In this document: one piece after another, positions 59,821-64,000 of the stretch
Numbering within the stretch: position 1 is the first letter of the stretch
How the letters are laid out: the number at the start of each line of letters is the position of its first letter
Assembly: GCF_014297595.2 (NCBI RefSeq)
Contig: NZ_CP060414.2
Coordinates: 1,550,001 to 1,614,000 of the forward strand
Reading direction: 5' to 3'
DNA length: 64,000 nucleotides
Source of the DNA: Neisseria musculi
GTDB lineage: Bacteria; Pseudomonadota; Gammaproteobacteria; Burkholderiales; Neisseriaceae
Notes under the pieces: generated by a model
What the model was told of the DNA's origin: nothing
The model's database searches: none
Seen by the model: the letters and a program-made list of their open reading frames with translations, nothing else
Translations under genes and position numbers: made by a program

Positions 59821-60234
59821 TTATTGGGCATCGGGCCTGAACACGGGCTGTGGCTGCGGCTGCACTTCGGCACTCTGCCCGGCTTGAAGCTGCTGCACGG
59901 CATATTCGATGGCATTGCCTTCGGCGCGCGCCAATCGGTCGTTATTGAAGTAGAGGGTTAGTGTCCGCTGTTCGGAAATCACGCCGTTGCGGGCGATGTT
60001 GAACGTGTAGTCCCAACGGTCGGCATGAAACGGGTCGCGCAAAAGCGGTGTACCCAGCAGCAGCTGCACCTGTTCGCGGCTCATGCCGGATTGCAGCGAT
60101 GCCACGGCGCGGGCATCGAGCTCATTGCCCTGCACCACTTTCAGTTTGTAAGAAGGAAAATGCGATACGCGCTCGGAAGAGCAGGCCGCCAGCCCCAGCA
60201 GGACGGCAATGGCCGGACACAAAATTTTATTCAC
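59821..60234 (-). CDS. bamE: BamE/SmpA outer-membrane assembly lipoprotein
   Basis: BamE is a small lipoprotein of the BAM complex. The 137-aa product has a lipobox LGLAAC, an SmpA/OmlA domain (NELDARAVASLQSGMSREQV, LLGTPLLRDPFHADRWDY) and a Gln/Pro-rich tail. It is divergent from fur with a shared intergenic region, as in other Neisseria. Confidence 0.94.
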   Translation of the reverse strand: MNKILCPAIAVLLGLAACSSERVSHFPSYKLKVVQGNELDARAVASLQSGMSREQVQLLLGTPLLRDPFHADRWDYTFNIARNGVISEQRTLTLYFNNDRLARAEGNAIEYAVQQLQAGQSAEVQPQPQPVFRPDAQ

Positions 60235-60359
60235 AAGTTTTACCTTTCATCAAACAGCCTGTCCGGGCTCGGATATAGTTGGTGATCAATGCGCCCGAAA
60301 GGTTCGGGCCATTAAAAACCTTTATTGTCAAATAGTGGGCAAAGCCGCTAAAAATGCGT

Positions 60360-60373
60360 ATTATAACGATAAT
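60360..60373. promoter_or_regulatory. Candidate Fur box upstream of fur
   Basis: ATTATAACGATAAT, a dyad with ATTAT/ATAAT arms, lies 26 bp before the fur ATG in the fur-bamE intergenic space. It resembles half of the GATAATGATAATCATTATC consensus and fits autoregulation. Confidence 0.4.
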
Positions 60374-60398
60374 TACACCACAAGGGTATGAGAGCATT

Positions 60399-60836
60399 AT
60401 GGAAAACAATTTCAACAATATCGCCCAATTGAAAGACAACGGCCTGAAAGTAACCGGCCCGCGCCTGAAAATTCTGGATTTATTCGAAACACACGCCGAA
60501 GAACATCTGAGCGCCGAAGATGTTTACCGTATTTTGCTCGATGAAGGCATCGAAATCGGTGTGGCCACCATTTACCGTGTGCTGACCCAATTTGAGCAGG
60601 CGGGCATTCTGCTGCGCCACCATTTTGAAACCGGCAAAGCGGTTTACGAGCTGAACCAGGGCGACCACCACGACCATATCGTGTGTGTCAAATGCGGCAG
60701 GGTAACCGAGTTCCACAACGAAGAAATCGAACGCCTGCAAGACAGAATCGCCGAAGAAAACGGCTATCAAGTGGTGGATCACGCTTTGTATATGTATGGC
60801 GTGTGCAGCCCGTGCCAGCAAAAAAGCAAACGCTGA
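60399..60836 (+). CDS. fur: Ferric uptake regulator Fur
   Basis: This is an iron-dependent repressor. The 145-aa product has the winged-helix (GLKVTGPRLKILDLFE, then AEDVYRILLDEGIEIGVATIYRVL) and the metal-binding dimerisation domain. That domain has GDHHDHIVCVKCGRVTEF with HHDH and CxxC, and a C-terminal CSPC pair. The start at 60399 matches the conserved MENN-type N-terminus. Confidence 0.97.
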   Translation: MENNFNNIAQLKDNGLKVTGPRLKILDLFETHAEEHLSAEDVYRILLDEGIEIGVATIYRVLTQFEQAGILLRHHFETGKAVYELNQGDHHDHIVCVKCGRVTEFHNEEIERLQDRIAEENGYQVVDHALYMYGVCSPCQQKSKR

Positions 60837-60856
60837 TTGCGCCTGCCCTGCCCCGG

Positions 60857-60895
60857 TTTTCAGACGGCCTGAATCATCACTCAGGCCGTCTGAAA
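60857..60895 (+). terminator. Paired-DUS terminator after fur
   Basis: TTTTCAGACGGCCTGA and its complement enclose an 8-nt loop, 20 bp after fur. Confidence 0.65.
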
Positions 60896-60985
60896 TGTTT
60901 CAGCGTACGGTTTATGGTTTATCACGATTTATGGTCGGTACAAAATCTGCCCGACAGTAGGTTTTCCGCTTCCCTTCCATCCACC

Positions 60986-61139
60986 TATCGTGAATCCGCT
61001 TTATTTTCCCTGCCAAACAGCCGCAGACAATACGGAGAGTATGAAGCCGATTCTGCTGCCGCCCGGGCATTCCACCAAACCGTTCTCTTTAAAGTTGCGG
61101 CGCAGTACCGCCGCAACGGAAATAAAACGGGTTACGATA
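60986..61139 (+). repeat. Correia-type repeat element, best copy
   Basis: Exactly 154 bp. The left end TATCGTGAATCCGCTTTATT and the right end AATAAAACGGGTTACGATA form a near-perfect terminal inverted repeat. Inside: GCCGCAGACAATACGGAGAG, GATTCTGCTGCCGCC, ACCAAACCGTTCTCTTTAAA and GCGCAGTACCGCCGCAACGG. It lies in the short space between fur and aat, 33 bp before the aat start, where Correia elements elsewhere can supply promoter or IHF sites. Confidence 0.85.
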
Positions 61140-61171
61140 CAGGCAGCCCGCCCAAACACAGCTTTTTTGAA

Positions 61172-61900
61172 ATGGACATTCCGATTTTACCGCCGCACGG
61201 CTGCCGTTTTCCCGACCCTGCCCGCGCCGTTGCCGAGCGCGGCGGGCTGGTGGCAGTGGGCGGCAGTTTGAGCCCCGAGCGCCTGCTGGCCGCGTATCCG
61301 CAAGGGATTTTTCCGTGGTATGGCGAAGGGCAGCCCGTCTGCTGGTTTGCCCTTGCCCCGCGCACCGTGCTGTTTCCCGCTAAAATCCATATCGGCCGTT
61401 CGCTGCAAAAACACCTGCGCAACAAACCCTATGCCGTTACGGCAAACCGCAATTTTTCCGCCGTTATCGCCGCCTGCGCCGCCACCCCGCGCACGGGGCA
61501 GAGCGGCACTTGGATCACCGCCGGTATGCAGCAGGCCTACACCAAGCTGCACCAAATGGGATACGCGCATTCGTTTGAATGTTGGTATCCCGATGAAACC
61601 GGCCGTCTGAAACTGGCCGGCGGGCTTTACGGCGTGCAGATCGGGCGCGCGTTTTTCGGCGAATCGATGTTTGCCGTGCAGGCCGATGCCTCCAAAACCG
61701 CCTTCGCCCTCGCCGTCCCCTATCTGGCACAACGCGGCATCGGATTAATCGACTGCCAGCAAAACACCGCCCACTTGGCCCGCTTCGGCTCCGAACAGAT
61801 GGATTTTGCAGACTTCCAAACTGCCCTGCGGCGGCTGGCCGCACAACTGCTTACACACCCGATAGGCAGCAGCGTGCTGACCGCCAACCGCATAGGCTGA
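61172..61900 (+). CDS. aat: Leucyl/phenylalanyl-tRNA-protein transferase
   Basis: Aat adds Leu or Phe to N-terminal Arg/Lys of proteins, marking them for ClpSAP. The 242-aa product begins MDIPILPPHGCRFPDPARAV. It contains LVAVGGSLSPERLLAAYPQG, FPWY, WFALAPRTVLFP, GTWITAGMQQAY, GGLYGVQIGRAFFGESMF and IDCQQNTAHLARFGS. The frame is open far upstream across the Correia element, but the family N-terminus is at 61172. Confidence 0.95.
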   Translation: MDIPILPPHGCRFPDPARAVAERGGLVAVGGSLSPERLLAAYPQGIFPWYGEGQPVCWFALAPRTVLFPAKIHIGRSLQKHLRNKPYAVTANRNFSAVIAACAATPRTGQSGTWITAGMQQAYTKLHQMGYAHSFECWYPDETGRLKLAGGLYGVQIGRAFFGESMFAVQADASKTAFALAVPYLAQRGIGLIDCQQNTAHLARFGSEQMDFADFQTALRRLAAQLLTHPIGSSVLTANRIG

Positions 61901-62015
61901 TTCTGTGAAAAATTGATCAAGGCCGTCTGAAAACACGCGGCTGCTTTTTAGGTTAAAATACGCTCTTTTAATTTATCTAGGCCGTCTGAAAGCCTTTTCA
62001 CCACAGGAAAACAAA

Positions 62016-62837
62016 ATGTCTTTACAAAACATCATCGAAACTGCGTTTGAAAACCGTGCCGCCATCACCCCCGCCGGCGTTGCCCCCGAAGTGAAGCAGG
62101 CCGTTGAAGAAACCCTCAGCCTGCTCGACAACGGCGCGCTGCGCGTGGCCGAACGCTTGGGCACGGGCCGGTGGAAAGTAAACGAATGGGCGAAAAAAGC
62201 CGTGCTGCTTTCTTTCCGCATTGCCGACAACCAGGTGCACAACGACGGCGTAAACAAATATTTCGACAAAGTGCCGACCAAATTCGCCGATTGGGATGAA
62301 GAAGCATTCAAAGCCGCCGGTTTCCGCGCAGTGCCCGGTGCCGTTGCCCGCCGTGGCAGCTTTGTGGCGAAAAACGTGGTGTTGATGCCCTCTTATGTAA
62401 ACATCGGTGCTTATGTCGATGAAGGCACGATGGTCGATACCTGGGCCACGGTCGGCTCGTGCGCCCAAATCGGCAAAAATGTGCATTTGTCGGGCGGCGT
62501 GGGCATCGGCGGCGTGCTCGAGCCTTTGCAGGCCACGCCCACCATCATCGAAGACAACTGCTTTATCGGCGCACGCAGCGAAATCGTGGAAGGCGTGATT
62601 GTGGAAGAAGGCAGTGTGATTTCAATGGGCGTGTATATCGGCCAGTCCACCAAAATCTATGACCGCGAAACCGGCGAAATCCACTATGGCCGCGTACCCG
62701 CCGGCTCGGTGGTGGTGTCGGGCAGCCTGCCCGCTGCCGATGGCAAATACAGCCTTTACTGTGCCGTTATCGTGAAAAAAGTAGATGCGCAAACGCGCGC
62801 CAAAACCAGCGTAAACGAACTGCTGCGCGGCGTTTAA
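62016..62837 (+). CDS. dapD: Tetrahydrodipicolinate N-succinyltransferase
   Basis: DapD succinylates tetrahydrodipicolinate in the DAP/lysine pathway. The 273-aa product has an N-terminal helical domain and a left-handed beta helix of hexapeptide repeats, with [38 protein letters not shown] and [15 protein letters not shown]. Full length. It pairs functionally with dapB nearby. Confidence 0.97.
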   Translation: MSLQNIIETAFENRAAITPAGVAPEVKQAVEETLSLLDNGALRVAERLGTGRWKVNEWAKKAVLLSFRIADNQVHNDGVNKYFDKVPTKFADWDEEAFKAAGFRAVPGAVARRGSFVAKNVVLMPSYVNIGAYVDEGTMVDTWATVGSCAQIGKNVHLSGGVGIGGVLEPLQATPTIIEDNCFIGARSEIVEGVIVEEGSVISMGVYIGQSTKIYDRETGEIHYGRVPAGSVVVSGSLPAADGKYSLYCAVIVKKVDAQTRAKTSVNELLRGV

Positions 62838-63523
62838 CCCCACTCTTGCCAATCTTTGCCAAAAGCAGAGATACAGTGGAACCCCTTTATTTCCGTTACG
62901 GCACTGCCCCACCCTACTGTTTGCAGCTTGCCGGGTGCCGGAAATGAAGGGGTATGTTCTAACCGAAAATCGGAAAAATGGCCGTTGTGATTTTTTTCGG
63001 AACAGACTGCGGAGCCGCTCAAATCCTAGCGTTTCTTGTTGAGATTTTTCTTGTTGAGATTGATTAGCACAATAGGCAGCGGAAAAGGCAACTTAACAAA
63101 CCGTCCTGTTAAGCAGCAAACCGTAATGATGTGCGGCGCATCGTCCGAAATACGCGAAACCCGCGCCATGAAAACAGCGGCGTGCGCGGGGAAGCCGGTT
63201 AGTACGCCGGGCAGACGATAGGGAATCCACTTTAAAATCAGTGTAAAACAATAAACGGGAAACAGCGCAGGCGGCGCAAGCCAGCCTTGTGCTTGTTTTG
63301 AAGCAGATCCGCCATACGGCGTTATCAGATAACACTTTGATTTTTAATAAGTTTAAAAACCAAATCCGGCGCAGAGCCCGATTGGGTTCTTTTGCTAATG
63401 CAGGTAATGAATTGATTGGATTGCCGCAATTTGGCTTGCGCAATCATGCCCAAAATTTCGGGGCGTTTTGATTTTCAGACGGCCTGGGGTTACGCCCCCA
63501 ACTTCGGCCAATTAAGGCGGATC
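62838..63523. other. Gene-free interval after dapD
   Basis: It holds a short Correia-type copy and about 500 bp without a recognised gene. A minus-strand open frame at 63093-63443 lacks any domain or plausible ribosome site. Confidence 0.5.
62872..62957. repeat. Short, internally deleted Correia-type repeat
   Basis: GGAACCCCTTTATTTCCGTT matches the reversed right end of the 60986 copy. CTGTTTGCAGCTTGCC and GGAAATGAAGGGGTATG match its reversed left end. The central core is missing, giving an element of about 86 bp. Confidence 0.6.
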
Positions 63524-63841
63524 TTACGCTGCAACGGGTTGCAGATGGAAAATCAGGTTTTCCGCTTTCACCCGCAGCAGCAGGTCGATATTGGGGTGTT
63601 TGCCGGGGTTGGCTTCGGCATCGGCAACGTGTTCTGCAAACAGAAATATGCCGCGCTCGGCGGTTTCGGGGTCAAGCACGCCGCCGTATTCCTGCGCCAG
63701 CGCGTGATAAAGCTTGAGCGAGCCGAGTTTGCCGGGCACGGCGGGGATATGGTGCAGGACTTCGCCGTTTTTGCTGCATACGTTTAAACCGATTAAGTGG
63801 TCGATAGCAGGCAGAGTGGCGAGATTTTCTTGGAAGTTCAT
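63524..63841 (-). CDS. DUF2322-family protein
   Basis: The 105-aa soluble protein (MNFQENLATLPAIDHLIGLN...) has the DUF2322 pattern HHIPAVPGKLGSLKLYHALA, GIFLFAEHVADAEANPGKHP and DLLLRVKAENL. Function unknown. AAGGATAC before the ATG at 63841 supports this start over a longer frame beginning at 63916. Confidence 0.83.
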   Translation of the reverse strand: MNFQENLATLPAIDHLIGLNVCSKNGEVLHHIPAVPGKLGSLKLYHALAQEYGGVLDPETAERGIFLFAEHVADAEANPGKHPNIDLLLRVKAENLIFHLQPVAA

Positions 63842-64000
63842 AGCGGTATCCTTGTCGGGTGGAAGCAGGTTGGCTGCAGGATTCAAAAGCTGGATTTTTT
63901 TGCAGAGCATCATCAAAGATTGTGTGCCGCTACCGTATTTCTGCCTGTGTTTGGCTGCAGCGGGGTGTTTTCAGACGGCCGGACACTGTTATCCGGCCGT

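Noticed and set aside
60683..61171. N-terminal extension of aat through the Correia-type element
   Set aside because: The frame is open by chance; Aat homology begins at 61172 and the extension is repeat sequence.
63093..63443. Minus-strand 116-aa frame after dapD
   Set aside because: Cys/Arg-rich, no domain, no ribosome site; probably non-coding remnant.

Overview
The window is a chromosomal segment of a member of the Neisseriaceae, most likely a commensal Neisseria. The DNA uptake sequence GCCGTCTGAA occurs many dozens of times, mostly as the 12-mer AGGCCGTCTGAA. It is often paired head to head as a hairpin just after a stop codon. Gene content and local order (dapB-bamE / fur-aat, eno-ftsB, tsaE-amiC, lrgA-lrgB) also fit, and degenerate Correia-type repeats with TIRs are scattered between genes.

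Layout. 1-9.5 kb is housekeeping on the minus strand: hflX (beside an IS481-type remnant), a TatD nuclease, alr, hisD, a MmcQ/YjbR protein, a nitroreductase, a NYN-LOTUS protein, short-form hisG and a SCO1 lipoprotein. At 9.9 kb lies tRNA-Leu(CAA), followed by a small decaying island (10.0-13.6 kb). The island holds a broken P4-type integrase, an intact Phd/VapC-type toxin-antitoxin pair, a coiled-coil ORF with an in-frame stop, and an AlpA-like remnant. 13.6-27.6 kb carries cell-wall and stringent-response genes: nlpD-like, fxsA, relA, murI, tsaE, amiC, ftsB, eno, a PEBP protein, guaB, a DUF4124 protein and an S49 peptidase.

27.7-34.5 kb is the most unusual part. The helicase gene hrpA is split by a 2.0-kb AT-rich retron-like cassette. 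The cassette contains a promoter, a structured ncRNA with candidate a1/a2 repeats and a 14-bp msd hairpin, a 72-aa small protein, an XRE regulator and a retron-type reverse transcriptase. It is bracketed by a 15-bp direct repeat that overlaps a DUS. The distal half of hrpA also carries an in-frame GNAT acetyltransferase domain bordered on both sides by DUS copies.

34.8-46.9 kb continues with ubiB, an NlpC/P60 protein, lrgAB, moaA, ppc, moaC, a MoeB/ThiF protein and an isochorismatase-fold protein lacking its catalytic cysteine. At 47.3-50.3 kb an IS1595-type element with 8-bp target duplications sits upstream of prpB and prpC. Both genes are broken by several frameshifts, so the methylcitrate route for propionate appears lost. 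51-64 kb holds a Dyp-type peroxidase, a metallophosphoesterase, ubiC-ubiA, serC, an M14 carboxypeptidase, an IS3-family remnant, dapB-bamE, fur, aat, dapD and a DUF2322 protein.

Themes: ubiquinone synthesis (ubiB, ubiC, ubiA), peptidoglycan and lysine/DAP supply (alr, murI, dapB, dapD), amidase activation and septation (nlpD-like, amiC, ftsB) and molybdopterin synthesis (moaA, moaC, moeB-like). Over this runs repeated remodelling by DUS-associated recombination and insertion elements.
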